In this document: positions 47,959 through 56,647 of the stretch, one piece after another
Position numbering within the stretch: position 1 is the stretch's first letter
Layout of the letters: every line of letters begins with the position of its first letter
Source: Moraxella canis
GTDB lineage: Bacteria > Pseudomonadota > Gammaproteobacteria > Pseudomonadales > Moraxellaceae
NCBI RefSeq assembly: GCF_002014965.1
Contig: NZ_MUXT01000001.1
Location: 367,898 to 431,897, forward strand
Length of the DNA stretch: 64,000 bases
Direction of reading: 5' to 3'
Made by a program: the position numbers and the translations under genes
The notes under the pieces: generated by a model
The model's input: the letters and a program-made list of their open reading frames with translations, nothing else
The model's database searches: none
What the model was told of the DNA's origin: nothing

Positions 47959-48891
47959 ATGACTCAAACCATCCTTTCATCCAACGGCATCCACCGCCTA
48001 CACCATACTTTTTTTGTACCAAAAGGTGAGATCAAATCCACCCTGCTTATCGTACATGGCATGACTGAGCATGGCGGCCGATATGCGAGATTTGCCCAAT
48101 TTTTGGCAGATCATGGCGTACTGGTGGCGACATATGATCAGCTTGGGCATGGTCAGACGGTCAAAGATAAGTATGAGCTTGGGTATTTTGATGACAAGCA
48201 TCCTGTGCAAGCGCTGTCAAAAGATGTCATCATCATGGCAGATAAGCTCAAAGAGCACGCGCCATCAGTGCCGCATTTTATCATGGGTCATTCGATGGGC
48301 TCGTTTATCGTGCGTTCGGTGCTCATTCATCACAGCACGCGATTTGATGGCGTGCTATTGATGGGTACAGCGGATAATTTTGGTCTTTTAAGCCGTACCA
48401 CTTATGCAGCGCTTAGCCTACTCAACAAACTCTCCCCCAAGCAGGTCAATCAACACGCCGCTGAGCTGATGAATCATGTATTATTAAATCAGCTTCGCTC
48501 GCCCATCAGCGCTTCTGCATTTGCTTGGCTGTCTGAAAATCCTGAGGCGATTCAAGCGTTTGAAGCAGATCCCCTGACAGGGTTTGCTTTTACCAATAAT
48601 GGGCTTATGACCTTATTTGCCTTGATGCAGCGCGCCATGCGCCCTGATTGGTATGTGAATATGACCAAAGATTATCCGATTTTATTGGTCAGTGGCAAAG
48701 ATGATCCTGTCGGCAATATGGGGCAAGATATCATTCAGCTTCAAGACAAGCTTTTGCGTGCCAATCGTGATGTTAGCGTGCATCTTTACCCCAATATGCG
48801 CCACGAGCCACTACATGAAAAAGCAGCACAAAAAGTATTTGCCGACATCTTGGCTTGGATCGAACGCCACTGTAACGCTGATAAAATGTGA
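47959..48891 (+). CDS. Lysophospholipase / monoacylglycerol-lipase-like alpha/beta hydrolase
   Basis: A 310-residue serine hydrolase (hydrolase_4 / PldB-type). HGMTEHGGRYARFA near 32, the nucleophile elbow MGHSMGS near 97, the Asp in SGKDDPVG near 248 and the His in MRHEPLHE near 278 complete the triad. The frame opens at 47896; starts at 47929 or 47899 are possible, and none has a clear ribosome site. Cytoplasmic by the lack of a signal peptide. Confidence 0.85.
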   Translation: MTQTILSSNGIHRLHHTFFVPKGEIKSTLLIVHGMTEHGGRYARFAQFLADHGVLVATYDQLGHGQTVKDKYELGYFDDKHPVQALSKDVIIMADKLKEHAPSVPHFIMGHSMGSFIVRSVLIHHSTRFDGVLLMGTADNFGLLSRTTYAALSLLNKLSPKQVNQHAAELMNHVLLNQLRSPISASAFAWLSENPEAIQAFEADPLTGFAFTNNGLMTLFALMQRAMRPDWYVNMTKDYPILLVSGKDDPVGNMGQDIIQLQDKLLRANRDVSVHLYPNMRHEPLHEKAAQKVFADILAWIERHCNADKM

Positions 48892-49001
48892 TGATGTTGG
48901 ATGACTGATTTTAATGAATAAATTGTTGGCTTGGGCGGTTTTTGCTCTTTAAATATGCTAAAATTATCAAACAATCTATGATGACTTTTTAAGGATTTAT
49001 T

Positions 49002-49823
49002 ATGTCAAATCTTGCAACGATTATTGAAGCGGCTTTTGAAGACCGTGCAAATTTCACCGCCGAAACTGTGTCGCCAGAAATTCGTGCGGCTGTTGATGAA
49101 GCGATTGAAGCTTTGGATAATGGCTCTTTGCGCGTTGCCGAAAAAATTGACGGCGAATGGGTGGTGCATCAATGGCTCAAAAAAGCAGTGCTGCTGTCAT
49201 TCAAACTCAATGACAATAAGCCCATTGAATCATGCGATTTGCGCTTTTATGATAAGGTGGATACTAAGCATGCCAACTGGAGCGAGGCGCAATTCAAAGC
49301 AGCTGGCGTGCGTGTCGTACCGCCTGCGGTTGCGCGCCGTGGCAGCTTCTTGGCAAAAAATGTCGTGCTCATGCCGTCTTATGTCAATATTGGCGCCTTT
49401 GTCGATGAAGGAACCATGGTGGATACCTGGGCAACTGTCGGCAGCTGCGCTCAGATCGGCAAAAATGTACACTTGTCAGGCGGCGTTGGTATCGGCGGTG
49501 TGCTTGAGCCATTACAAGCCAACCCAACGATCATCGAAGATAACTGCTTTATCGGTGCTCGCTCTGAGATTGTTGAAGGTGTGATCGTTGAAGAAGGCTC
49601 GGTCATCTCAATGGGTGTCTATATCGGTCAGTCCACTCGCATCTATGATCGTGAGACAGGCGAGATTCATTATGGTCGCGTGCCAGCAGGCTCGGTGGTA
49701 GTACCAGGTAACCTGCCTAGCAAAGATGGCACTCACAGCTTATATGCTGCCATCATCGTCAAAAAAGTAGACGCCCAAACTCGCGCCAAAACCAGCCTAA
49801 ACGATTTGCTACGCGCTGAATAA
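49002..49823 (+). CDS. dapD: 2,3,4,5-tetrahydropyridine-2,6-dicarboxylate N-succinyltransferase
   Basis: Lysine/diaminopimelate pathway enzyme. The left-handed beta-helix hexapeptide repeats run from about residue 100 to 220, with [30 protein letters not shown] and [28 protein letters not shown]. 273 residues; RBS AAGGA. It is followed by a terminator. Confidence 0.96.
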   Translation: MSNLATIIEAAFEDRANFTAETVSPEIRAAVDEAIEALDNGSLRVAEKIDGEWVVHQWLKKAVLLSFKLNDNKPIESCDLRFYDKVDTKHANWSEAQFKAAGVRVVPPAVARRGSFLAKNVVLMPSYVNIGAFVDEGTMVDTWATVGSCAQIGKNVHLSGGVGIGGVLEPLQANPTIIEDNCFIGARSEIVEGVIVEEGSVISMGVYIGQSTRIYDRETGEIHYGRVPAGSVVVPGNLPSKDGTHSLYAAIIVKKVDAQTRAKTSLNDLLRAE

Positions 49824-49849
49824 TACCAGCTTTAGGCAAACCAAATAAA

Positions 49850-49883
49850 AACGACCGCTCATTGACTTGGCGGTCGTTTTTTA
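49850..49883 (+). terminator. Intrinsic terminator after dapD
   Basis: A 9-bp stem (49850-49858 with 49870-49878), flanked by A and T runs. Confidence 0.9.
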
Positions 49884-49951
49884 TCTAGCATTTTTATGGT
49901 GATTGATGATTGACATTTGAGATAAAATTAAGGGTATGGATGATCCAGTGA

Positions 49952-50734
49952 CTAGGTGCGGCTGATCATTTTTAGTGCTTCGCTGACCATCACCATGCCC
50001 ATCGTCGCTGTCACCACCACAGTGGAGCCAAAGCCGCCACAGTTTAGACCAGTTTGACATGCCTTGGCTATCTTTGGCGGCTCGTCTGAATAGACACATT
50101 TTAGACCAAATTTTGCCTTACCGCCTTTTGCGATGCCTTTTTCACGCAATTTTGAGCGCAGCTTGGCAAGCAGCGGATCTTGAGTGGTGTCTTTTAGGTC
50201 AGCTACGCGGATCTTTGTCGGATCGATCTTCGCGCCTGCACCGCCAGCGACCACACATTTGATTTTGTTAAATCGGCAATGTAGCGCAATGGCAAGCTTA
50301 GCAGACATATCATCCACACAGTCAAGCACGATCACCGTTTTACCTTCAGCTTGCATCTGTGCGACATACTCACGAGTCGGCAGAAGCTCTTTGACATTTT
50401 GCGCCGTCAAAAAATCATCCACGCATACCACATCCGCCTTAGGATTGATGCTGCCAATGCGTGCTGCCATCACATCGATTTTAGTCTCGCCAAGCGTTTC
50501 GCTCAAAGCAGGCAACTGCCGATTGATGTTACTTTCGACAAGCACATCCATATCAATCAAAACAATACGCCCTATCGCTGTACGCGCCAAACTCTCCGCC
50601 GCCCATGATCCGACGCCGCCCACGCCAATCACATACACTTCAGCATCAGCAAATCTATCAAGGCTTTGCTCGCCATACAGCGCACTTACGCCCATAAAGC
50701 GGCGCTCATAATCCATCTGTGTCGTATCAGTCAT
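49952..50734 (-). CDS. tcdA: tRNA threonylcarbamoyladenosine dehydratase TcdA (CsdL)
   Basis: E1-like ATP-dependent enzyme turning t6A37 into cyclic t6A, acting after TsaD. 260 residues from the ATG at 50734: YERRFMGVSALYGEQSLDRF, the ATP-binding GVGGVGSWAAESLARTAIG near 40, DMDVLVESNINRQLPAL, and the DCVDD segment. The frame opens 27 nt further upstream, overlapping tatD; either start overlaps the end of the TatD-like gene. The C-terminal SALKMI is the family end. Confidence 0.93.
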   Translation of the reverse strand: MTDTTQMDYERRFMGVSALYGEQSLDRFADAEVYVIGVGGVGSWAAESLARTAIGRIVLIDMDVLVESNINRQLPALSETLGETKIDVMAARIGSINPKADVVCVDDFLTAQNVKELLPTREYVAQMQAEGKTVIVLDCVDDMSAKLAIALHCRFNKIKCVVAGGAGAKIDPTKIRVADLKDTTQDPLLAKLRSKLREKGIAKGGKAKFGLKCVYSDEPPKIAKACQTGLNCGGFGSTVVVTATMGMVMVSEALKMISRT

Positions 50735-51566
50735 ATTTCCAATCCACACGCAGCGCATCACAGCTATTTTTCCAAAGCTGATTTGCTAATACTTGTTTAT
50801 CATAATTAAATAATTTAGACAGCTCATCTAGCACAAAATGTAAGTGTGCAGGTTCATTTAGCTGTCCCAAATGCTGACAAGGCAGCGGCATCATGTCAGG
50901 GCAATCTGTCTCAATCACAAAAGCCCCAACACCATATTCATCAAAAACCGCCTTAACAGATCGGCGCAGTTTTTTGGCATTAGGATTGGTGATCTGCCCT
51001 GTAATGCCAAGCTTAAAGCCGCGTTTGACGAAGGCAAGCGCCTCTTGTTCCCCACCGCTAAAGCTGTGAGCGATGCCACCTCTGTCATCAGCAAGATAGT
51101 TTTGTTCAGCCAAAATCTTCAAAGCATCGCCATGATTTTTACGGATATGTAATAAAATGGGCAACTCATACGCTTTGGCAAGCTCAATTTGTTCCACAAA
51201 AAATCGCTTTTGTTTTTGAAAAATGGCGGGTTCTTTGAGTGTTTTTGGGTAAGTATCCAGCCCAATTTCACCGATCGCAATCGACGAATGAGTTTTAAGA
51301 TATTCTTCTAAAATATCCAAATCTGTGTCAGACTGCTCATCAATGTATAATGGGTGCAGCCCAAACGCCAAATGCGATCTTGGTGAGTCTGCCAGTTGAT
51401 TGGTGGCTGTATTTGCCAACACCATGCGCTCAAAATACTGAGCCAAATAGCCAATGATCAATATATGCCGCACGCCTTGCTCATACGCACGACTGGTAAA
51501 TGCCGCGCGCTGATCATCATACTCAGGCAAATCAAAGTGGGTGTGTGTATCAATCAGAGTTATCAT
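50727..51566 (-). CDS. TatD family metal-dependent hydrolase
   Basis: A 279-residue TIM-barrel hydrolase of the TatD DNase family. Metal motifs DTHTHFD at residues 6-12, GEIGLDTY near 100, HIRKNHGD near 138 and the AHSFSGG at 165, with ETDCPDM near 216. It overlaps tcdA by 8 nt, and its start overlaps a 43-codon ORF by 17 nt. Which TatD paralogue (YcfH, YjjV or TatD) it is was not decided. Confidence 0.9.
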   Translation of the reverse strand: MITLIDTHTHFDLPEYDDQRAAFTSRAYEQGVRHILIIGYLAQYFERMVLANTATNQLADSPRSHLAFGLHPLYIDEQSDTDLDILEEYLKTHSSIAIGEIGLDTYPKTLKEPAIFQKQKRFFVEQIELAKAYELPILLHIRKNHGDALKILAEQNYLADDRGGIAHSFSGGEQEALAFVKRGFKLGITGQITNPNAKKLRRSVKAVFDEYGVGAFVIETDCPDMMPLPCQHLGQLNEPAHLHFVLDELSKLFNYDKQVLANQLWKNSCDALRVDWKYD

Positions 51567-51681
51567 GATGCTTTGGCGAAACTGTCTTATTGGCGGCAGG
51601 TTTAGAACTGCGTCTTAGTAAGGCTGTCATCGCAGCGATGACAGTAAGCTTGATCAAAAAATGCTGATGCGACTTTCTCAT
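51550..51681 (-). CDS. Possible 43-aa small protein
   Basis: An ATG ORF of 43 codons whose ATGA start overlaps the stop of the 5'-nucleotidase gene, and whose end overlaps the TatD-like gene start by 17 nt. The product starts MRKSHQHF and has one hydrophobic helix (about 9-22, FLIKLTVIAAMTALL) and a basic tail. The gap-filling position in a tightly packed minus-strand run argues for translation, but the peptide has no recognised family. Confidence 0.4.
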   Translation of the reverse strand: MRKSHQHFLIKLTVIAAMTALLRRSSKPAANKTVSPKHHDNSD

Positions 51682-52727
51682 GATGGTGTCTTGGATTTTT
51701 TGGGTTTAACAGGGATAAATGCCTGATCTTCCATATCAGGAATCGCTTGAGGCGCCAAGATATTCAGCTGAGATTCGGAGTGATAAGGCACGAGCGCCGA
51801 TGGCACCACGGAGCGTGCAGCATCAATGTGCTTGATTGAGTCATCAAAAAAGATGTGCGGCGCAAAGGTTTTTAGGACATTTGTCTTATCAAGACCTCCC
51901 AAAAAGAACGCCACATCCACCGTCACACCCCACTCTCTTAGGGTTTTGATGGCGCGCATATCAGCAGGCGCATTACGCGCCGTCACCAGTGCGATGCGAA
52001 TTGGATTGTGCGGCGCGTCGGTCGATTGGTTGGGTAATTTGGCTTGCAGTTTGGATAATTTGATCAAAAAATCGGCATAAGGACCTTTTTCAATCGGCAA
52101 ATCTGCCATTTCGTTTTCACGCGCATGAAAAGCATACAGCCCTTCTTGCTTAAAAACCAACTCCCCTGAATCATCAAACAACACCGCATCGCCATCAAAC
52201 GCTATGCGAAGCTGATCACTGTCAAGCTGATCGACACTGACTGGCGTGGCATCCAAAACCGCACAGGCACAAATTTGACCATCGGTGACCTGCTGAGCAT
52301 CTTCATGATTTGTCGTCAAAAACAAATCGACATTAAAATCCTTAATATAATTTGCAACCGAATCCCCAGAAATAAACGCTGAGCGAGTAATTCCCAGACC
52401 ATGCGCACGAATTGAGTTGAGCACTTGAATGCCGATATCTGGTGAGGATTTGGAGACGATCACCACTTCCACATAGGGCGATTCAATGTGATATTCCATC
52501 GGTGGCTGATGCTTGTTGAGATTGAGCAAGGCTTCTATCAAAGGATAGCCCGATCCTTTATTTAAGATCTCATTTTCGCGCGCCTGCTGATACGCTTGAA
52601 ATTTGCGCGCGGCGGTGTCTTTATTTTTTGAGATCAGCTCAGATAATTTGGCTTCATTTTCTGCCAAATCAAATAAAGCCGTCGCCGAAATTGCGACAAT
52701 CAACGTATTTGAAAAATCGACCGCCAT
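51678..52727 (-). CDS. 5'-nucleotidase (NT5C1-type)
   Basis: A protein of the cytosolic 5'-nucleotidase family (NT5C1-like). The ATG at 52727 is preferred (349 residues, starting MAVDFSNTLIVAISATALFD): an AAGG site lies before it, and a TAAAAT -10 element overlies the longer start at 52760. The family motifs SSPDIGIQVLNSIRAHGLGITRSAFISG, FLTTNHEDAQQV and IALVTARNAPADMRAI are clear. It acts on nucleoside monophosphates in the cytoplasm; which one is unknown. Confidence 0.85.
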   Translation of the reverse strand: MAVDFSNTLIVAISATALFDLAENEAKLSELISKNKDTAARKFQAYQQARENEILNKGSGYPLIEALLNLNKHQPPMEYHIESPYVEVVIVSKSSPDIGIQVLNSIRAHGLGITRSAFISGDSVANYIKDFNVDLFLTTNHEDAQQVTDGQICACAVLDATPVSVDQLDSDQLRIAFDGDAVLFDDSGELVFKQEGLYAFHARENEMADLPIEKGPYADFLIKLSKLQAKLPNQSTDAPHNPIRIALVTARNAPADMRAIKTLREWGVTVDVAFFLGGLDKTNVLKTFAPHIFFDDSIKHIDAARSVVPSALVPYHSESQLNILAPQAIPDMEDQAFIPVKPKKSKTPS

Positions 52728-52808
52728 AAATTGCCTTATTGGTTGCAGTTTCTTTGTCATTTTAGCACAGTTTTGCTCAGAATTTGGCGAATGATTACAT
52801 GTCCTAAG

Positions 52809-53351
52809 CTAGCAGCTTATCTTGATGACATCGCCATGTTCGATTCTGCTCAAACCATGCATATTAATTGTCGTTTGATGGCTTAACGCAGCATCGCCAT
52901 TAAGTGCGCAGTAACGCACATTGCCCATGTGCCCACGCGGCTTAGCGTTATCGCCCATGAACTTAATGTAATGACGATGCAGCGCCACGGTCATCGACAG
53001 CATGCCATAGTTTAGCTCAAATGATTCTTTGAGCACCAAAGGATCGCTGTCATCTTTGCGATTGTTTTTATTTTTGTCAATGAACACCATCAAGCCAGAT
53101 TGCCCGAATCTGTCACACGCCTGTGAAGCATTGATAGGGCAGATGATGACATCTTTTTGGTGCAAAGCCGCCTCGATCTTGGCTCGTCGAAGCGCTTCTT
53201 GCACATGTCGCCCCACCATTTGAGACTCATATCGGCGCATGAGCGAATCATAGGCTGGCACAGCGATCATACCGATGAGCGCCAAGATACCAAGAACAAC
53301 CAGCGTCTCAATCAGTGTAAAGCCTTGCTGAGTGTCAAGCCTTTGATTCAT
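52809..53351 (-). CDS. FimT/GspH-type pseudopilin
   Basis: A 180-residue type IV pilin-like protein. The prepilin cleavage motif is QQGFTLIETLVVLGIL at residues 8-23 (cleavage after G10, N-methylated F11, E15 at position 5), followed by the hydrophobic helix. The globular part has cysteines (ICPINASQAC; YCALNG; end SC), a GspH/FimT feature. FimT-type minor pilins take part in DNA uptake. The start overlaps the 3' end of the FAD-dehydrogenase gene by 17 nt; no other minor pilin gene is adjacent, unlike the usual fimU-pilV-pilE cluster. Confidence 0.88.
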   Translation of the reverse strand: MNQRLDTQQGFTLIETLVVLGILALIGMIAVPAYDSLMRRYESQMVGRHVQEALRRAKIEAALHQKDVIICPINASQACDRFGQSGLMVFIDKNKNNRKDDSDPLVLKESFELNYGMLSMTVALHRHYIKFMGDNAKPRGHMGNVRYCALNGDAALSHQTTINMHGLSRIEHGDVIKISC

Positions 53352-54753
53352 TAGCAGCTACAGTAGTATCGCTGTGATCAAACCAAATCTTGCCAGGATT
53401 CATGATTCCGCGCGGATCAATGGCTTGTTTAATCGCCTGCATGACACCGATGGCGCTGCCGTGCTCTTTTTGCATATATTTACGCTTACCTTGACCGATA
53501 CCATGTTCGCCTGTGCAGGTGCCACCCATTTCAATCGCGCGCTCCGCCAAGCGCCCAAGGATTTCTTCAGCCTTTTGCAGCTCTTCTTCATTATTTGTAT
53601 CAACAAGCAGTAGCACATGAAAATTGCCGTCACCCACATGACCTACAATTGGCGCCAGCATACCTGACTTTTGGATATCAGCTTGGGTTTGTGTCACACA
53701 CTCCGCCAGTCGGGAAATCGGCACACAGGCATCGGTTGACAGTCCGCGCGCCTCGGGTCTAAGCGCACAGGCAGCATAATAAGCATTATGGCGCGCACGC
53801 CACAGTTTTTTGCGCACCGCTTCATCACTGCCCCACTCAAAATCACTGCCGCCAAAATATTCAATGATCTGCTCAAACAAAGCCGCCTGCTCTGCCACGC
53901 CCTGCTCGGTACCATGAAATTCTACAAATAAGGTGGCTTTTTCGGGCAAAGTCAATTGAGAATACTGATTGCATGCGCGAATCTGAATCGGATCAAGCAT
54001 CTCAATACGCGCAATCGGCAAGCACATCTGAATGGTGGCAATGGTCGCCTGACACGCCTGATCAATGCTTGGAAAATGACAAATGCCACTGCCAACCACT
54101 TCAGGTTGTCCAAACAGCTTGACCGTCACCTCTGTGACAATGCCCAGCGTTCCTTCTGAACCAACAATCAGACGCGTCAAATCATACCCTGCTGACGACT
54201 TTTTGGCACGCGTCCCTGTTTTGATGATTTCACCAGTCGGCAGCACCACTTCCAGCGACAAAACCACATCTTTCATCGTCCCATAGCGAACGGCATTCGT
54301 ACCCGACGCTCGAGTGGCAACCATACCGCCAATGGTCGCATTCGCCCCTGGATCAAGTGGGAAAAACAATCCCGTCGCACGCAAGTAGTGATTGAGCGCT
54401 TCTCGGGTGACCCCTGCTTGCACAGTCGCCGTCAGATCCTCTTCATTGACCGCCACCACTTCATTCATCTGCGACATATCAATACAAAGCCCGCCATACG
54501 GTGCGTTTAGCTGACCCTCCAGTGATGAGCCAATACCAAACGCGATGACAGGCATATGATGCTCATAACAAATCTTGACCGCCTCTGCCACATCATACTT
54601 ATTTTTGGCGGTCAAGACCGCATCAGCAGGCTGATTGATCAGCCAAGTCGTCGTATGCGCGTGCTGCTCACGCGTAGTCATATTGGTTGAAAGCTGATCG
54701 CCAAATCGTGCTTTAAGCGCACTCATCGCTTCTGCAAATCTTGTCTGTGTCAT
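53335..54753 (-). CDS. FAD-linked D-lactate/glycolate-type dehydrogenase
   Basis: A 472-residue GlcD/D-LDH family flavoprotein. The FAD-binding PP loop is PVIAFGIGSSLEGQL near 69 and LFFPLDPGANATIGGMVATRASGTNAVRYG near 130; GSEGTLGIVTEVTVK near 198; the C-terminal domain has GHVGDGNFHVLL and TCTGEHGIGQGKRKYMQKEHG. Most similar in pattern to quinone- or cytochrome-linked D-lactate dehydrogenases, but 2-hydroxyglutarate or glycolate are not excluded. No glcE/glcF partners are nearby. Confidence 0.88.
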   Translation of the reverse strand: MTQTRFAEAMSALKARFGDQLSTNMTTREQHAHTTTWLINQPADAVLTAKNKYDVAEAVKICYEHHMPVIAFGIGSSLEGQLNAPYGGLCIDMSQMNEVVAVNEEDLTATVQAGVTREALNHYLRATGLFFPLDPGANATIGGMVATRASGTNAVRYGTMKDVVLSLEVVLPTGEIIKTGTRAKKSSAGYDLTRLIVGSEGTLGIVTEVTVKLFGQPEVVGSGICHFPSIDQACQATIATIQMCLPIARIEMLDPIQIRACNQYSQLTLPEKATLFVEFHGTEQGVAEQAALFEQIIEYFGGSDFEWGSDEAVRKKLWRARHNAYYAACALRPEARGLSTDACVPISRLAECVTQTQADIQKSGMLAPIVGHVGDGNFHVLLLVDTNNEEELQKAEEILGRLAERAIEMGGTCTGEHGIGQGKRKYMQKEHGSAIGVMQAIKQAIDPRGIMNPGKIWFDHSDTTVAANESKA

Positions 54754-55500
54754 TAAATTTATCCCATATTATAAGCGCTTTGTTATCAAACGCTTTTACT
54801 GCCATCAAAATTTCAAAACGATTGTACCACATTTCTGATTTTGAGTGAGACTCACGCATTTGGCAGCAGCGAAATTCAAATCACATCAGCTCCCTAAAAT
54901 AACTTTAACAATTATGACAAACTTGTGAAACTTATATATTTATTAAAATAATATCCTAAAAATTTTCTTAACAAATTTGACGATGAAAATTGTTTATCAA
55001 AGTCCCAAAAGTTTTTTTGATTTTGCCAAGCCTTGCCACCAAAAGGCTCAAAAACTTTTCCACACAAGCTGTGGATAACTTTTAAAAATACTCAACATAT
55101 CGTCCCTAAAAGCGTGTATTTATCACGCCTGCATAAGAATTGATTAAAATTTGAACAATAATAAATCTATATATTTTTATAATAAAAATCAATAACTTAT
55201 AAATATAAGAGCTTGAATAACAGTTAAATAACTTAAAGTTATATAGATAATTTTTATATTCACTGAGTGGGTTTGGTGTTCCACAATGATCTGACATATT
55301 TTGTGGATAAGATTGTGGATAAGTTTTTATCAGGTCAAATTTTGGCTCAAAAACTCTCTTTTTTATCATTGCTTTTTGATTGAAATTTGAGATTAAAAAA
55401 GCGATTGGTTCAAACATTGAGTTTTAAAAAATTCATTTAAAATGACACAAATTACTGACAAAATATTTCAGGATAACCCCCTATCAAAAAGGCAGTTATG
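54754..55500. other. AT-rich intergenic region with DnaA boxes (candidate oriC-like site)
   Basis: The 835-bp gap before recA has no convincing gene. Three exact DnaA boxes (TGTGGATAA, i.e. TTATCCACA on the minus strand) lie at 55070-55078, 55302-55310 and 55314-55322, with a near-match TTTTCCACA on the plus strand at 55056-55064. Between the groups, 55141-55260 is extremely AT-rich, like a DNA-unwinding element. dnaA itself is not in the window, so this may be the replication origin or a DnaA-titration or regulatory site. Confidence 0.55.
55302..55322 (-). promoter_or_regulatory. Pair of exact DnaA boxes in tandem
   Basis: TTATCCACA on the minus strand twice, 12 bp start to start (55302-55310, 55314-55322). 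The close tandem spacing is typical of cooperative DnaA binding. Confidence 0.75.
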
Positions 55501-55507
55501 CTATAAT
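55499..55507 (+). promoter_or_regulatory. Extended -10 promoter element of recA
   Basis: TGCTATAAT at 55499-55507, 82 nt before the recA start. No -35 consensus and no LexA box (CTG-N10-CAG type) were seen, in line with Moraxellaceae lacking a classical LexA. Confidence 0.55.
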
Positions 55508-55588
55508 TAACGGTAAATTTAGTGACATGATTGTCAAGTTTGTGAGCATAATCGCAGTGGGCAATCGTATTAATTTTAGGAAATTTCT

Positions 55589-56638
55589 ATGGACGAAAAT
55601 AAAGAAAAAGCACTCAAGGCCGCCCTGGCTCAGATTGAAAAACAGTTTGGTAAAAACACCATCATGCATTTGGGTGATGAGACCGCTAAGCTTGATGTGG
55701 ATGTGGTCTCTACTGGCTCGCTTGGGCTTGACATTGCGCTAGGTATCGGTGGCTTGCCAAAAGGTCGAATTATTGAGATTTTTGGACCTGAAAGTTCGGG
55801 TAAAACGACGCTGACCTTACAAACCATCGCCGAATGCCAAAAACAAGGCGGCACTTGCGCCTTTATTGACGCTGAGCATGCGCTTGACCCAATTTATGCC
55901 AAAAAGCTTGGCGTAAATATTGATGATTTGCTTGTCTCGCAGCCTGACAATGGTGAGCAGGCGCTTGAAATTGCTGACATGCTCGTGCGCTCAGGTGCGA
56001 TTGATCTGATTGTGGTGGACTCTGTGGCTGCTTTGACGCCAAAAGCTGAAATTGAAGGCGAGATGGGTGACAGTCACATGGGTTTGCAGGCTCGCTTGAT
56101 GAGTCAAGCACTTCGCAAAATTACCGGCAACGCCAAACGCTCAAATTGTATGGTGATTTTCATCAACCAAATCCGTATGAAAATTGGCGTCATGTTCGGT
56201 AGTCCAGAGACGACGACAGGTGGTAACGCCCTGAAATTCTATGCTTCTGTGCGTCTTGATATTCGACGCATTGGCTCTGTCAAAGATGGCGATGAAATTG
56301 TCGGCTCAGAAACGCGCGTCAAAGTCATCAAAAACAAGATGGCGCCGCCATTTCGTCAAACCGAGTTCCAAATCATGTACGGCGAGGGCATTAACCGCCT
56401 AGGCGAAGTGATTGATTTGGGTGTGGATGTTGGTGCGGTTGGCAAATCAGGCGCTTGGTATAGCTATGGCGACGGTAAAATTGGTCAAGGCAAAGCCAAT
56501 ACTGTCAAATACCTGCAAGAAAATCCTGCCATCGCCAGTGAAATCGAAGCCAAAGTCCGCGAGGTCAAATTAGTCACAGTGGCGCCCATTGAGGGGGCAG
56601 ATGAGCCTGAAGAACATTTAGAAGACGATAACTTCTAA
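55589..56638 (+). CDS. recA: Recombinase RecA
   Basis: Homologous recombination ATPase, 349 residues. The Walker [13 protein letters not shown] is at about 66-77, EHALDP near 96, [36 protein letters not shown] near 141, and [28 protein letters not shown] near 193. An acidic C-terminal tail ([12 protein letters not shown]) is present. RBS TTTTAGGAAATTTCT. recX follows 9 nt after the stop. Confidence 0.99.
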   Translation: MDENKEKALKAALAQIEKQFGKNTIMHLGDETAKLDVDVVSTGSLGLDIALGIGGLPKGRIIEIFGPESSGKTTLTLQTIAECQKQGGTCAFIDAEHALDPIYAKKLGVNIDDLLVSQPDNGEQALEIADMLVRSGAIDLIVVDSVAALTPKAEIEGEMGDSHMGLQARLMSQALRKITGNAKRSNCMVIFINQIRMKIGVMFGSPETTTGGNALKFYASVRLDIRRIGSVKDGDEIVGSETRVKVIKNKMAPPFRQTEFQIMYGEGINRLGEVIDLGVDVGAVGKSGAWYSYGDGKIGQGKANTVKYLQENPAIASEIEAKVREVKLVTVAPIEGADEPEEHLEDDNF

Positions 56639-56647
56639 TCCTTCATC

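Noticed and set aside
55106..55417. Minus-strand 103-codon ORF across the DnaA-box region
   Set aside because: It has AT-driven composition, runs through the DnaA boxes, has no ribosome site and resembles no family.
55440..55588. LexA (SOS) box before recA
   Set aside because: No CTG-N10-CAG type palindrome was found near the promoter.
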